A stretch of DNA of 64,000 nucleotides from contig NZ_PUEJ01000005.1 in the NCBI RefSeq assembly GCF_002982075.1, positions 372,001-436,000 on the forward strand, read 5' to 3'. This document shows positions 49,686 to 59,158 of the stretch, piece by piece (the stretch's first letter is position 1; each line of letters opens with the position of its first letter). Below the pieces are notes generated by a model. The model was not told where the DNA came from. It saw only the letters and a program-made list of their open reading frames with translations, and searched no databases. This DNA comes from Labrys okinawensis. Lineage in GTDB: Bacteria; Pseudomonadota; Alphaproteobacteria; Rhizobiales; Labraceae. A program made the position numbers and the translations under genes.

Positions 49686-51356
49686 ATGGCACGCGATACC
49701 ACCGATCTCGTCTTCTGCGCCTTGGGCGGCATCGGCGAGATCGGCATGAACATGGCTCTCTATGGCTATGGCCCGGCAAACAAGCGCCAATGGCTGATGG
49801 TCGATTGCGGCGTGTCCTTTGCCGATGACAACCTGCCCGGCGTCGACCTCGTAATGCCCGACACCCGCTTCATCGAGGCCCAGCGCAAGAATCTCGTCGG
49901 CATCGTGATCACCCACGCGCATGAGGACCATTTCGGCGCCTTGATCCATCTGTGGCCCAAGCTGCAGGTGCCGGTCTACGCCACCAAGTTCACGGCAGCG
50001 CTGCTGGAAGCCAAGCGGCTGCACGAGCCCGATGCGCCCAAGCTCGATCTGCGCATCATTCCGTCCCAGGCGCGCCTCAATCTCGGGCCGTTCGATGTCG
50101 AACTGATCAACGTCGCCCATTCCATTCCGGAATCCAACGCGCTGGCGATCCGCACCCCCGCCGGCATGGTCATCCATACCGGCGACTGGAAGATCGACGA
50201 GACGCCGGTGATCCCACCTTTGACCGATGCCGCACGTCTCAAGGCGCTGGGCGATGAAGGCGTGCTGGCGCTGGTCTGCGATTCCACCAATGCCATTCGC
50301 GAGGGGCGTTCGCCCTCCGAGCGGGACGTCGCCAAGAGCCTGGGCGAGATCATCGCCGCCAAGAAGGGCAGGGTAGCGGTGACCACCTTTGCCTCCAATG
50401 TCGGGCGCATCCGCTCGATCGCCGAGGCGGCCATGGCCAATGATCGCAGCGTGGTGATCGTCGGGCGGGCCATGGAGCGGGTCTGCCAGGTCGCGCGCGA
50501 ATGCGGCCTGCTCGATGGCATTCCCGATTTCCTCAGCCCGGAAAGCTACGGCTTCCTGCCGCGCGAGAAGGTCGTGTGTGTGCTCACCGGCAGCCAGGGC
50601 GAGCCGCGCGCCGCGCTGGCGCGCATCGCCCGCGGCGAGCACCCCGAGGTGACCCTTGCCAAGGGCGACACGGTGATCTTCTCCTCGCGCACCATCCCGG
50701 GCAATGAGAAGGCTGTCGGCAACATCATCAACGGGCTCGTCAAGCAGGGCGCGGAGATCGTCACCGACCGCAACCAGCTCGTGCATGTCTCCGGCCATCC
50801 GCGGCGCGGCGAACTCACCGATATGTATCACTGGACGCGCCCGAAGATAGCCATTCCCGTGCATGGCGAGGCCTGGCACTTGGCCGAACATGCCGAACTC
50901 GCTCGTTCGCTCGGCGTGCCGGAAGTGGTCGCGGCCGGCGACGGCCAGATCATCGCGCTGCGCGAAGGCGACACCAGGGTGGTGGACGAGGCGCCGACCG
51001 GTCGTATCTGCCTGGATGGCGACGTGCTCATCAATGCTTCCGAGGAGACCATCCCCCAGCGCCGACGCCTATCCTGGTCCGGCGCGGTTTCGGTCGCGCT
51101 CGCTCTGTCGGAGAAAGGCGAGATCGTCAACGAGCCGGATGTGAAGTTCTCCGGCCTGCCGCTGCGTGTCGGCGATGGCCGCCTGATGGATGACGTCATC
51201 GCCGATGCCGCCCTGCTGGTGATCGACAGCCTGCCCAAGCCCAAGCGGCGCGATCCGGACGCCGTGGAACTGGCCGTGGAGCGCGCCGTGCGCTCGGCCG
51301 TGAACGCGGTATGGGGCAAGAAGCCGGTTTGTCATGTGATCGTGCTGGTGGTCTGA
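49686..51356 (+). CDS. rnj: Ribonuclease J
   Basis: RNase J is a metallo-beta-lactamase/beta-CASP nuclease with endo- and 5'-3' exonuclease activity in rRNA maturation and mRNA decay. The zinc-binding motif HxHxDH is 'ITHAHEDHFGALIHLW' (residues ~76-91); further motifs are 'MVIHTGDWKID' and the beta-CASP 'VSGHPRRGELTDMYHW' near residue 365. Length is 556 aa, standard for alphaproteobacteria. The ATG at 49686 is preceded by AAGGAA. It follows birA by 68 bp and precedes a patatin-like gene. Confidence 0.97.
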   Translation: MARDTTDLVFCALGGIGEIGMNMALYGYGPANKRQWLMVDCGVSFADDNLPGVDLVMPDTRFIEAQRKNLVGIVITHAHEDHFGALIHLWPKLQVPVYATKFTAALLEAKRLHEPDAPKLDLRIIPSQARLNLGPFDVELINVAHSIPESNALAIRTPAGMVIHTGDWKIDETPVIPPLTDAARLKALGDEGVLALVCDSTNAIREGRSPSERDVAKSLGEIIAAKKGRVAVTTFASNVGRIRSIAEAAMANDRSVVIVGRAMERVCQVARECGLLDGIPDFLSPESYGFLPREKVVCVLTGSQGEPRAALARIARGEHPEVTLAKGDTVIFSSRTIPGNEKAVGNIINGLVKQGAEIVTDRNQLVHVSGHPRRGELTDMYHWTRPKIAIPVHGEAWHLAEHAELARSLGVPEVVAAGDGQIIALREGDTRVVDEAPTGRICLDGDVLINASEETIPQRRRLSWSGAVSVALALSEKGEIVNEPDVKFSGLPLRVGDGRLMDDVIADAALLVIDSLPKPKRRDPDAVELAVERAVRSAVNAVWGKKPVCHVIVLVV

Positions 51357-51390
51357 TAGCCGGCCAGGAACCGCAGCATGGAAGCTCGCC

Positions 51391-52584
51391 GTGACAGCTG
51401 CAGATCGAACCAGTGCCGGCACCCGTCATAGTCGCAAGCCCGACGATGCCGAGGAGGGGCGCAACGGCTTTCAGCGCATCGCCCTGCTCTTGCAGGGCGG
51501 GGGCGCGCTCGGCGCCTATCAGGCCGGCGCCTATCAGGCGCTTGAGGAGCGGGGCGTTCAGCCCAACTGGATCGCCGGCATTTCGATCGGCGCCATCAAC
51601 GCTGCCCTGATCGCCGGCAACGCACCCGGCGAGCGCGTTGCCAAGCTCCGGCGCTTCTGGGAGATGGTGACGGACCCGCCCTTCGAACCGGCCCTCGAGT
51701 GGGTTCGCCTATTCGCCCAGGAGGGGGATCGCCAGCACAAGCTGGTGAACCAGCTCCAGGCCGGCCAGGTTCTGCTGAAGGGCGCGCCGAAATTCTTCGA
51801 GCCCCGCTTTCCGCCGCCTTATTTCATGCCGGCCGGCTCGATCGGCGCCACCAGCTTCTATGATACCGCTCCCCTGAGGCAGACTCTGCTGCAACTGGTC
51901 GATTTCGATCGGCTCAACAGCGGCGAGACCCGCTTTGCCATCGGGGCCGTCAACATCGCCACTGGCAACTTCGCCTATTTCGACAATGGCAACGGCACGG
52001 CGCGCATCACGCCGGACCATATCATCGCAAGCGGCGCCTTGCCGCCGGGCTTTCCGCCGATCGAGATCGACGGGCAGTTCTACTGGGATGGCGGCCTGGT
52101 CTCGAACACGCCGCTGCAATGGATCCTGGAGCAGCAGGATCTCGATACGCTCGCCTTCCAGGTCGATCTGTGGAATGCCCGCGGCGACATTCCCAAGGAC
52201 ATGGCCGAGGTCGAGGTCCGGCAGAAGGAAATCCAGTATTCCAGCCGCACCCGTGCCGCCACGACCCGGGCCCGCGACGATCAGCGCTTGCGCGGGGCTC
52301 TCAAGCGTATCCTGGCCAAGCTGCCGGCGGATTTCGGCCTGGAGGAGGATGTCGGCCTGCTCAGCAAGGCGATCGACCGGAAGAGCTGCAATGTGGTGCA
52401 GTTGATCTATCGGGCCCGCAAATATGAAGGGGCCAGCAAGGACTATGATTTCTCCCGCCTGATGATGGAGGAGCATTGGGCTTCGGGTTACGAGGATGCC
52501 CGCCATGCCCTCGGCCATCCGGAGATCTTCCACAAGCCGCGCAATGCCGAAGCGTTCGCCAGTTATGATTTCGGGCAGGGATAG
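51391..52584 (+). CDS. Patatin-like phospholipase family protein (DUF3734)
   Basis: A 397-residue patatin-fold lipase. The oxyanion loop is 'LLQGGGALGAYQAGAYQALE' (residues ~31-50), the nucleophile Ser is in 'WIAGISIGAINAALIAG', and the Asp of the dyad is in 'YWDGGLVSNTPLQWIL', so the Ser-Asp pair is intact. A C-terminal region (residues ~270-397, 'RKSCNVVQLIYRARKYEGAS') corresponds to DUF3734. It probably hydrolyses lipid acyl esters; the natural lipid is unknown. Start is a GTG at 51391, with no strong ribosome site. No signal peptide is present. Confidence 0.92.
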   Translation: MTAADRTSAGTRHSRKPDDAEEGRNGFQRIALLLQGGGALGAYQAGAYQALEERGVQPNWIAGISIGAINAALIAGNAPGERVAKLRRFWEMVTDPPFEPALEWVRLFAQEGDRQHKLVNQLQAGQVLLKGAPKFFEPRFPPPYFMPAGSIGATSFYDTAPLRQTLLQLVDFDRLNSGETRFAIGAVNIATGNFAYFDNGNGTARITPDHIIASGALPPGFPPIEIDGQFYWDGGLVSNTPLQWILEQQDLDTLAFQVDLWNARGDIPKDMAEVEVRQKEIQYSSRTRAATTRARDDQRLRGALKRILAKLPADFGLEEDVGLLSKAIDRKSCNVVQLIYRARKYEGASKDYDFSRLMMEEHWASGYEDARHALGHPEIFHKPRNAEAFASYDFGQG

Positions 52585-52591
52585 AGGACTC

Positions 52592-52673
52592 TGGTGGGCC
52601 GATCTTCAGATCGACCATCTTCATCGCCCAGCGCAGCGTTTCCAAAATGGTCAATCCGGAGATTGACGTACCA
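52592..52673. repeat. Paired-hairpin element, patatin-ilvD (diverged copy)
   Basis: Arms 52592-52621 and 52644-52673 match as reverse complements at 22 of 30 positions. The first core is GGGCCGATCT-TC-AGATCGACC; in the second the same core has become GGTCAATC-CG-GAGATTGAC-like, with changes on both sides of the stem. It begins 7 nt after the upstream stop codon. Confidence 0.65.
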
Positions 52674-52821
52674 GGTCTGCGCTTCTCTCATCAAGTCGGG
52701 CCATGAGGCAATGTGCCGGCAGCCTCAAGATTTGCCCAAGATTTGCGGCTTGCCATTGCCGCCCTGGCGGCTCATATACGATCGCTTTCCCGCCTGATTT
52801 AACGAACGCACAGAGACGCCG

Positions 52822-54663
52822 ATGCCTGCCTATCGTTCCCGTACCACCACCCATGGCCGCAACATGGCCGGTGCCCGTGGCCTGTGGCGCGCCACCGGCA
52901 TGAAGGATGGGGATTTCGGCAAGCCGATCATCGCGGTCGTCAACTCGTTCACGCAGTTCGTGCCCGGCCATGTCCATCTCAAGGATCTCGGGCAGCTGGT
53001 GGCCCGCGAGATCGAGCAGGCCGGCGGCGTCGCCAAGGAATTCAACACCATCGCCGTCGATGACGGTATCGCCATGGGCCATGACGGCATGCTCTACAGC
53101 CTGCCTTCGCGCGAGCTGATCGCCGACAGCGTGGAATACATGGTCAATGCCCATTGCGCCGATGCCATGGTCTGCATTTCCAACTGCGACAAGATCACGC
53201 CCGGCATGCTGATGGCTTCGCTGCGCCTCAACATTCCCACCGTCTTCGTATCGGGCGGGCCGATGGAAGCCGGCAAGGTCATCCTCGGCGGGCAGAAGAA
53301 GGCGCTCGATCTCGTCGACGCCATGGTCGCCGCCGCCGACGACAAGGTTTCCGACGAGGACGTCAAGGTGATCGAGCGCTCGGCCTGCCCGACCTGCGGC
53401 TCCTGCTCGGGCATGTTCACCGCCAATTCGATGAACTGCCTCACCGAGGCCCTCGGCCTCTCGCTGCCCGGCAATGGCTCCACACTCGCCACCCACGCCG
53501 ATCGCAAGCGCCTTTTCGTCGAGGCCGGACATCTCATCGTCGACCTGGCGCGGCGCTATTACGAGCAGAACGACGAGAGCGTGCTGCCGCGCAAGATCGC
53601 CAATTTCGGCGCTTTCGAGAATGCCATGACGCTCGACATTGCCATGGGCGGCTCGACCAACACGGTGCTGCACATCCTGGCGGCCGCCCATGAAGGCGAG
53701 ATCCCCTTCACCATGGACGATATCGACCGGCTGTCGCGCCGCGTGCCGGTGCTGTGCAAGGTCGCTCCGGCCGTCAGTCATGTGCATATGGAGGACGTTC
53801 ATCGCGCCGGCGGCATCATGGGCATTCTCGGCGAGCTCGACCGCGCCGGCCTGATCAACCGCGACCTGCCGACGGTCCATTCGGCCAGCATGGCGGAAGC
53901 GCTGGAACGTTGGGACGTCATGCGCACCAAGAGCGAGAGCGTGCGCGAATTCTTCAAGGCCGCGCCGGGCGGGGTTCCGACCCAGGTCGCCTTCAGCCAG
54001 GACCGGCGCTGGGACGATGTCGATGTCGACCGGGAGAAAGGCGTGATCCGCTCGGCCGAGCATGCCTATTCCAAGGATGGCGGCCTCGCCGTGCTCAAGG
54101 GCAATCTGGCGCTCGACGGCTGCATCGTGAAGACGGCCGGCGTCGATGAATCGATCCTGAAATTCGCTGGCCCGGCCGTGGTGTTCGAGAGCCAGGACGC
54201 GGCCGTGGACGGCATTCTCAACGGCAAGGTCAAGGCCGGCGATGTGGTCGTCATCCGCTATGAAGGACCGCGTGGCGGGCCGGGCATGCAGGAAATGCTG
54301 TATCCGACCAGCTATCTGAAGTCGAAGGGCCTCGGCAAGGCCTGCGCCCTGATCACCGATGGCCGCTTCTCCGGCGGCACGTCGGGCCTGTCGATCGGCC
54401 ATGCCTCACCGGAAGCCGAAGAGGGCGGCACCATCGGCCTGGTCGAGCCGGGCGATCGCATCGAGATCGACATTCCCAACCGCTCCATCGTGCTGGCCGT
54501 GCCGGAAGCCGAGCTTGAGCGCCGCCGTGCCGCCAAGGGCGCCGCACCCTGGCGCCCGGCCGCGCCGCGCAAGCGCAAGGTCACCACGGCGCTGCGGGCC
54601 TATGCCGCCATGGCCACCAGCGCCGCCAAGGGTGCCGTGCGCCAGGTGCCGGATTTCGACTGA
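52822..54663 (+). CDS. ilvD: Dihydroxy-acid dehydratase
   Basis: IlvD dehydrates dihydroxy acids in valine, isoleucine and leucine synthesis and needs an Fe-S cluster. The signatures are '[20 protein letters not shown]', '[20 protein letters not shown]' with cluster cysteines, and the C-terminal '[20 protein letters not shown]'. Length is 613 aa, within the [2Fe-2S]/[4Fe-4S] bacterial range. The ATG at 52822 begins [17 protein letters not shown]. Large inverted repeats flank it on both sides, so it appears to be a single-gene unit. Confidence 0.98.
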   Translation: MPAYRSRTTTHGRNMAGARGLWRATGMKDGDFGKPIIAVVNSFTQFVPGHVHLKDLGQLVAREIEQAGGVAKEFNTIAVDDGIAMGHDGMLYSLPSRELIADSVEYMVNAHCADAMVCISNCDKITPGMLMASLRLNIPTVFVSGGPMEAGKVILGGQKKALDLVDAMVAAADDKVSDEDVKVIERSACPTCGSCSGMFTANSMNCLTEALGLSLPGNGSTLATHADRKRLFVEAGHLIVDLARRYYEQNDESVLPRKIANFGAFENAMTLDIAMGGSTNTVLHILAAAHEGEIPFTMDDIDRLSRRVPVLCKVAPAVSHVHMEDVHRAGGIMGILGELDRAGLINRDLPTVHSASMAEALERWDVMRTKSESVREFFKAAPGGVPTQVAFSQDRRWDDVDVDREKGVIRSAEHAYSKDGGLAVLKGNLALDGCIVKTAGVDESILKFAGPAVVFESQDAAVDGILNGKVKAGDVVVIRYEGPRGGPGMQEMLYPTSYLKSKGLGKACALITDGRFSGGTSGLSIGHASPEAEEGGTIGLVEPGDRIEIDIPNRSIVLAVPEAELERRRAAKGAAPWRPAAPRKRKVTTALRAYAAMATSAAKGAVRQVPDFD

Positions 54664-54670
54664 ATCTGAT

Positions 54671-54776
54671 GTGCCGGTTTCCTGACCGGCACTTTCTTCC
54701 TGGGACCGCCGGCTTCTAGAGCAATAAGCATTCACGCTTGAACGCGCTTTGCTCTAGAAGCCGGCGGTCCCAGGAA
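54671..54776. repeat. Hairpin plus perfect 28-bp inverted repeat after ilvD
   Basis: A perfect hairpin GTGCCGGT-TTCCTG-ACCGGCAC (54671-54692) is followed by a perfect 28-nt inverted repeat (54697-54724 and 54749-54776), whose arms start TTCCTGGGACCGCCGGC and end CTAGAGCAA. The 24-nt loop holds AACGCGCTTTGCTCTAG of the second repeat family. It lies between convergent ilvD and a GNAT gene. Confidence 0.85.
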
Positions 54777-54780
54777 GTCC

Positions 54781-55263
54781 TCAGCTTCCCTTCGCCAGTC
54801 TCTCCAACGCCTCGCCCGCCAGCCGGCAGCCGATCCATTCCTTGCGCAGCACGGCCCCCTGTCTTTCATAGAAACCGATGGCCGGCTCGTTCCAGTCGAG
54901 CACGGACCATTCGAGGCGCCCCAGATTCTCGGAGACGCAGCGCTGGGCGAGATGGCTGAGCAGGGCTTGGCCGATGCCGTGGCCGCGATAGGCGTCACGG
55001 ACGAACAGGTCTTCCAGATAGATGCCGTGGCGCCCGAGGAAGGTCGAGTAGCTATAGAACCACAGGGCAAAGCCGGCCGTCTCCCCTTGCCATTCGGCGA
55101 TCTCGCAGAAGACGCGTGGATTGGAGGCGAACAGGCTGGCGCTGATGTCGCCTTCGGTGGCGACAGCCTCGTGCTCGAGCTTCTCGTAGAGTGCCAGGCT
55201 GCGGATCAAGGCCAGGATGGTCTTGGTGTCTGCCGGTTGCGCCCGGCGGATGGTCAGGGACAT
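54781..55263 (-). CDS. GNAT family N-acetyltransferase
   Basis: A 160-residue GNAT acetyltransferase. It starts MSLTIRRAQPADTKTILALI and has the acetyl-CoA loop in 'FVRDAYRGHGIGQALLSHLA' (residues ~89-108), then 'LEWSVLDWNEPAIGFYERQG', a pattern seen in the diamine/thialysine acetyltransferase (SSAT-like) subgroup. Substrate assignment is only suggestive. The ATG at 55263 is chosen because it starts the conserved fold; an upstream frame adds 10 residues. It is convergent with ilvD across a large inverted repeat and lies downstream of the alpha/beta hydrolase gene, separated by a terminator. Confidence 0.92.
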   Translation of the reverse strand: MSLTIRRAQPADTKTILALIRSLALYEKLEHEAVATEGDISASLFASNPRVFCEIAEWQGETAGFALWFYSYSTFLGRHGIYLEDLFVRDAYRGHGIGQALLSHLAQRCVSENLGRLEWSVLDWNEPAIGFYERQGAVLRKEWIGCRLAGEALERLAKGS

Positions 55264-55291
55264 GTCGTGCTCCAACAATAGCTCGCCCAAC

Positions 55292-55317
55292 AAAAAGCCC
55301 GCCGTGGAAGGCGGGCT
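55292..55317 (-). terminator. Rho-independent terminator after the alpha/beta hydrolase gene
   Basis: Read on the minus strand, the 8-bp stem AGCCCGCC / GGCGGGCT with a 6-nt loop is followed by TTTTTG (complement of CAAAAA at 55291-55296). It lies 35 nt beyond the stop codon at 55353. Confidence 0.85.
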
Positions 55318-55352
55318 GGCTGTGTGGCCTCAAATCAGGATCTCGTCAGCCC

Positions 55353-56012
55353 TTAGGCCGCGTCGATATCGTTCAGGCCGAGGCGCTTGTCGAGATAGGA
55401 CGAACAGGACGCGATCAATTCGTCCGTCTTGTTGTCGAAGAAATGGTTGGCACCGGCGATGACTGACTGCTCGATGACGATGCCCTTCTGGGTCTTGAGC
55501 TTGGAAACCAGCGTTTCGACATCCTTGAGCGGCGCCACGCGATCGGCATCGCCATGCACGATCAGGCCGGAGGACGGGCAGGGGGCGAGGAAGGAGAAGT
55601 CGAAGCGGTTGGCGGGCGGGGCCACCGAGATGAAACCTTCGATTTCCGGGCGGCGCATCAGGAGCTGCATGCCGATCCAGGCCCCGAACGAGACACCGGC
55701 GATCCAGCAGGACTTGGCGTCGGGCGTCACCGCCTGCACCCAGTCGAGCGCGGAGGCGGCATCGGAAAGTTCACCGGCGCCATGGTCGAAGGAGCCCTGG
55801 CTGCGGCCAACGCCGCGGAAGTTGAAGCGCAGGGCCGAAAAACCGCGCTGCACGAAGGCATAGAACAGATCGTAGACGATCTTGTTGTTCATCGTCCCGC
55901 CAAATTGCGGATGCGGATGCAGGACGATCGCAATGGGGGCTCCACGCTGCTTGGACGGCTGGAAGCGGCCTTCGATGCGGCCTGCCGGGCCGGTGAACGT
56001 AACTTCGGGCAT
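55353..56012 (-). CDS. Alpha/beta hydrolase
   Basis: A 219-residue alpha/beta hydrolase of the small dienelactone-hydrolase/YpfH-like type often found in proteobacteria. 'AIVLHPHPQFGGTMNNKIVY' contains the HPHP oxyanion segment; the nucleophile elbow is 'WIAGVSFGAWIGMQ' (Ser in GVSFG); 'GLIVHGDADRVAP' supplies the Asp and 'VIAGANHFFDNK' the His. The triad is complete. The ATG at 56012 is chosen because MPEVTFTGPAGRIEG starts the conserved region; the long upstream frame runs into the suf regulatory region. Substrate unknown. It is divergent from the suf cluster. Confidence 0.92.
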   Translation of the reverse strand: MPEVTFTGPAGRIEGRFQPSKQRGAPIAIVLHPHPQFGGTMNNKIVYDLFYAFVQRGFSALRFNFRGVGRSQGSFDHGAGELSDAASALDWVQAVTPDAKSCWIAGVSFGAWIGMQLLMRRPEIEGFISVAPPANRFDFSFLAPCPSSGLIVHGDADRVAPLKDVETLVSKLKTQKGIVIEQSVIAGANHFFDNKTDELIASCSSYLDKRLGLNDIDAA

Positions 56013-56401
56013 ATATTGAGTTGCCTTTTCGTGTGCCAGAGCAGAGCTCGGTTGATCCGAACGGTTCTCATCAGTCGAGTTTCGCGAGAACTTCGAAACC
56101 TCGCAGATATCCGGGCCCTCCCTGGGACGGACCACGAAGTCCCGCCTGGGATTCGCGCTCCGGCTCCGATGACTGGCCTTGACGGCTGAGGGAGGCAGGA
56201 GTATGACTTTAGAATAATTCTAATGGCTTAGAATCGTTCTAAAGTAGCTCATCGCTTTGATGCGATGCGCTCTGATCCATGCGCCGATGAGGACGCATTG
56301 CACCCAGCCCGCGTTCGGGTAGCGCTTCTTAACACGAAGAGCAGGGCGTTTTGCAAGCTTTTCCGCATTGGCAGAGCGGCAAAACAACGGATTTTTGAGG
56401 T
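56013..56401. other. 389-bp divergent intergenic region with suf promoter
   Basis: It contains the tandem iron boxes at 56208-56244. No gene is supported. In many relatives an iscR/rrf2 gene is found at the head of the suf cluster; none is present here. Confidence 0.6.
56208..56244. promoter_or_regulatory. Tandem Irr-type iron boxes (ICE motifs) upstream of suf
   Basis: Box 1 is TTAGAAT-A-ATTCTAA (56209-56223), box 2 is TTAGAA-TCG-TTCTAA (56228-56242). Both fit the TTAGAA-N3-TTCTAA form of the Irr iron-control element of Rhizobiales. Centres are 19 bp apart, close to two helical turns. They lie ~160 bp upstream of the first suf gene and ~195 bp from the divergent hydrolase. No regulator gene is adjacent. 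Confidence 0.75.
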
Positions 56402-57577
56402 TTGACCAGGTCGCGCACCTATCTGGACCACAATGCAACCACGCCGTTGCGGCAGGAGGCTCGCGCCGCCATGCTGTCAGCGTTGGATCTTTGCGGTGCG
56501 CCGTCTTCCGTCCATGCGGATGGCCGCGCAGTACGCAAGGTGGTGGAGGCGGCGCGTCATGACGTCGCCGATCTGGTCGGTGCGTTGCCCAAGAATGTGG
56601 TTTTTTGCGCCTCCGCGACGGAAGCCAACAATCTGGCCCTCAATCTCGACTGGCAACGCCCCGGCAAGCCTCCCCTTCGGCGCATGGCTGTGTCCAGCGT
56701 GGAGCATGCCAGCGTGTTGAGTGGCGTGCATCCGCAGAACACGGAACTCGACCTGCTTCCGGTTGACGGGAATGGAGTACTCGACCTCCGCGCGCTCGAG
56801 GCCCGGCTTGACGCCTGGCGCGAACGCGGAGAGACGGGTCTCGTTTCGGTGATGCTGGCCAATAACGAGACCGGCGTGGTGCAACCGGTGGCCGAGATTG
56901 CCGCTCGCGTGCGTGAAGCTAGCGGTCTGTTTCATTGCGACGCCGCGCAGGCGGCAGGAAAGATTTCATTTTCAATCAATGAGATCGGGGCCGATCTTCT
57001 AACGATTTCGAGCCATAAGCTCGGTGGCCCCCTCGGCGCCGGTGCTCTGGTGCTGGGCAGCGATGGTTTGCACCAGCCCAATGCCCTCATCCGCGGCGGC
57101 GGCCAGGAGAAGGGATTGCGGGCCGGGACCGAGAACGCGCCGGCGCTGGCCGGATTCGGCGCCGCGGCGCGCGCTGCGGCGCGCGATCTCGCCCATTATG
57201 GCGAGGCCAGCCTTGCGCTGCGTTCCCGCCTGGAGCAGGCCCTGCGCGAAACCTCGCCCGATTTGGTCGTGTTCGGCGGAGGGGCGCGGCGCCTGCCCAA
57301 CACGCTCAATTTCGCCGAGCCGGGGATGGCGGCGGAAACGACATTGATCGCGCTGGATCTTGAGGGTATTTCCGTCTCCTCGGGATCTGCCTGCTCGTCG
57401 GGCAAGGTGAAGGTCAGCCATGTGCTGACGGCGATGGGCGTGGCGCCGGCGCTGGCCGGTTGCGCCTTGCGTGTGTCGCTGGGACGGGAAACCACAGTCC
57501 AAGAGATCGAGTTTTTCGTCGCGGCCTGGAAAAGGCTGCGCAAGAACTTACATGACAGAAGGCATCGGGCGGCTTAA
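56402..57577 (+). CDS. Cysteine desulfurase, NifS/IscS-like, first gene of suf cluster
   Basis: A PLP-dependent cysteine desulfurase of the NifS/IscS (group I) type, 391 aa, supplying sulfur for Fe-S assembly. It opens 'RTYLDHNATTPLRQEARAAM', holds the PLP Lys in 'LLTISSHKLGGPLGAGAL' (residues ~199-216) and the active Cys in 'SVSSGSACSSGKVKVSHVL' (about residue 324), on a long flexible loop as in IscS. The start appears to be TTG at 56402, preceded by TTGAGG; no in-frame ATG is near. It is distinct from the SufS-type enzyme at 61346, so the cluster has two desulfurases. Confidence 0.93.
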   Translation: MTRSRTYLDHNATTPLRQEARAAMLSALDLCGAPSSVHADGRAVRKVVEAARHDVADLVGALPKNVVFCASATEANNLALNLDWQRPGKPPLRRMAVSSVEHASVLSGVHPQNTELDLLPVDGNGVLDLRALEARLDAWRERGETGLVSVMLANNETGVVQPVAEIAARVREASGLFHCDAAQAAGKISFSINEIGADLLTISSHKLGGPLGAGALVLGSDGLHQPNALIRGGGQEKGLRAGTENAPALAGFGAAARAAARDLAHYGEASLALRSRLEQALRETSPDLVVFGGGARRLPNTLNFAEPGMAAETTLIALDLEGISVSSGSACSSGKVKVSHVLTAMGVAPALAGCALRVSLGRETTVQEIEFFVAAWKRLRKNLHDRRHRAA

Positions 57578-57631
57578 ATCCCTGTCCGATCTGTAAAATT
57601 TGCTGCTTTCGGGCAGCGCCAGGAGACCAAC

Positions 57632-59104
57632 ATGCCTGCAGTCCAGGAAACCGTCGAACAGGTCCGGGCGATCGACGTCGACCAGTATAAATATGGCTTC
57701 GTCACGGACATCGAGATGGAGCTTGCGCCCAAAGGCCTGTCCGAAGAGATCGTACGTTACATCTCGGCCAAGAAGGGCGAGCCTGGCTGGATGACCGAAT
57801 GGCGCCTTGACGCCTACCGGCGCTGGATCACCATGCAGGAGCCGACCTGGGCCCGTGTCGAATATCCGCCGATCGATTTCCAGGATCTCTACTACTATGC
57901 GGCGCCCAAGCAGAACGCCGCGCCGAAATCGCTCGACGAGATCGATCCGGCCATCCTCAAGACCTATGAGAAGCTCGGCATTCCCCTGCGCGAGGTCGAG
58001 ATCCTCGAAGGCGTGGCGCCGGCCAACCGCATTGCCGTCGATGCGGTGTTCGACTCGGTGTCCGTCGTCACCACCTTCAAGGAGGAATTGAAGAAGGCCG
58101 GCGTGATCTTCTGCTCGATCTCCGAGGCACTGCGCGAGCATCCGGACCTGGTGAAGAAATATCTCGGCACCGTTGTGCCGACCACCGACAATTTCTACGC
58201 GACGCTGAACTCGGCCGTGTTCTCGGACGGTTCCTTCGTCTATGTGCCGCCGGGCGTGCGCTGCCCGATGGAGTTGTCGACCTATTTCCGCATCAACGAG
58301 GAAAAGACCGGCCAGTTCGAGCGCACTTTGATCATTGCCGACAAGGGCGCCTATGTCTCCTATCTCGAAGGCTGCACGGCACCGCGCCGCGACGAAAACC
58401 AGTTGCACGCCGCCGTGGTCGAGCTGATCGCGCTCGATGACGCGGAGATCAAATATTCCACGGTGCAGAACTGGTATCCGGGCGACTCCGAGGGCAAGGG
58501 CGGCATCTACAATTTCGTAACCAAGCGCGGCGATTGCCGCGGTGCGCGCTCTAAGATCTCCTGGACGCAGGTCGAGACCGGCTCCGCCATCACCTGGAAG
58601 TATCCATCCTGCATCCTGCGCGGCGAGGGCTCACAGGGCGAGTTCTATTCGATCGCCGTGTCGAATGGCCGCCAGCAGGTCGATAGCGGCACCAAGATGA
58701 TCCATCTGGGCAAGAACACCAAGAGCCGGATCATCTCCAAGGGCATTTCGGCCGGCCACTCCAACAACACCTATCGCGGTCTCGTCTCGGCCCATCGCAA
58801 GGCCACGGGCGCCCGCAACTTCACCAATTGCGATTCGCTGCTGATCGGCGAGCACTGCGGGGCGCACACAGTGCCCTATATCGAGTCGAAGAACTCGACC
58901 GCCGTGTTCGAGCATGAGGCCACCACCTCGAAGATCTCCGACGACCAGCTGTTCTACTGCCTCCAGCGCGGCCTGTCGGCCGAGGAGGCCACGGCGCTGA
59001 TCGTCAACGGTTTCGTCAAGGACGTGCTTCAGCACCTGCCGATGGAATTTGCGGTCGAAGCGCAGAAGCTCATTTCCATCAGCCTCGAAGGTAGTGTCGG
59101 CTGA
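57632..59104 (+). CDS. sufB: Fe-S cluster assembly scaffold SufB
   Basis: SufB is the scaffold protein that, with SufC and SufD, builds Fe-S clusters. The 490-residue protein has '[20 protein letters not shown]', the beta-helix core with '[20 protein letters not shown]', '[20 protein letters not shown]', and the C-terminal '[20 protein letters not shown]'. Conserved Cys and Glu residues in the core, used for cluster assembly, are present in these stretches. CAGGAG precedes the ATG at 57632. It is 54 bp downstream of the NifS-like gene and 54 bp upstream of sufC. Confidence 0.98.
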   Translation: MPAVQETVEQVRAIDVDQYKYGFVTDIEMELAPKGLSEEIVRYISAKKGEPGWMTEWRLDAYRRWITMQEPTWARVEYPPIDFQDLYYYAAPKQNAAPKSLDEIDPAILKTYEKLGIPLREVEILEGVAPANRIAVDAVFDSVSVVTTFKEELKKAGVIFCSISEALREHPDLVKKYLGTVVPTTDNFYATLNSAVFSDGSFVYVPPGVRCPMELSTYFRINEEKTGQFERTLIIADKGAYVSYLEGCTAPRRDENQLHAAVVELIALDDAEIKYSTVQNWYPGDSEGKGGIYNFVTKRGDCRGARSKISWTQVETGSAITWKYPSCILRGEGSQGEFYSIAVSNGRQQVDSGTKMIHLGKNTKSRIISKGISAGHSNNTYRGLVSAHRKATGARNFTNCDSLLIGEHCGAHTVPYIESKNSTAVFEHEATTSKISDDQLFYCLQRGLSAEEATALIVNGFVKDVLQHLPMEFAVEAQKLISISLEGSVG

Positions 59105-59158
59105 GCCGGCGCATCACATCTTTCACGCTGCGGCGTCACTATTTCTAGGAACTCTACG

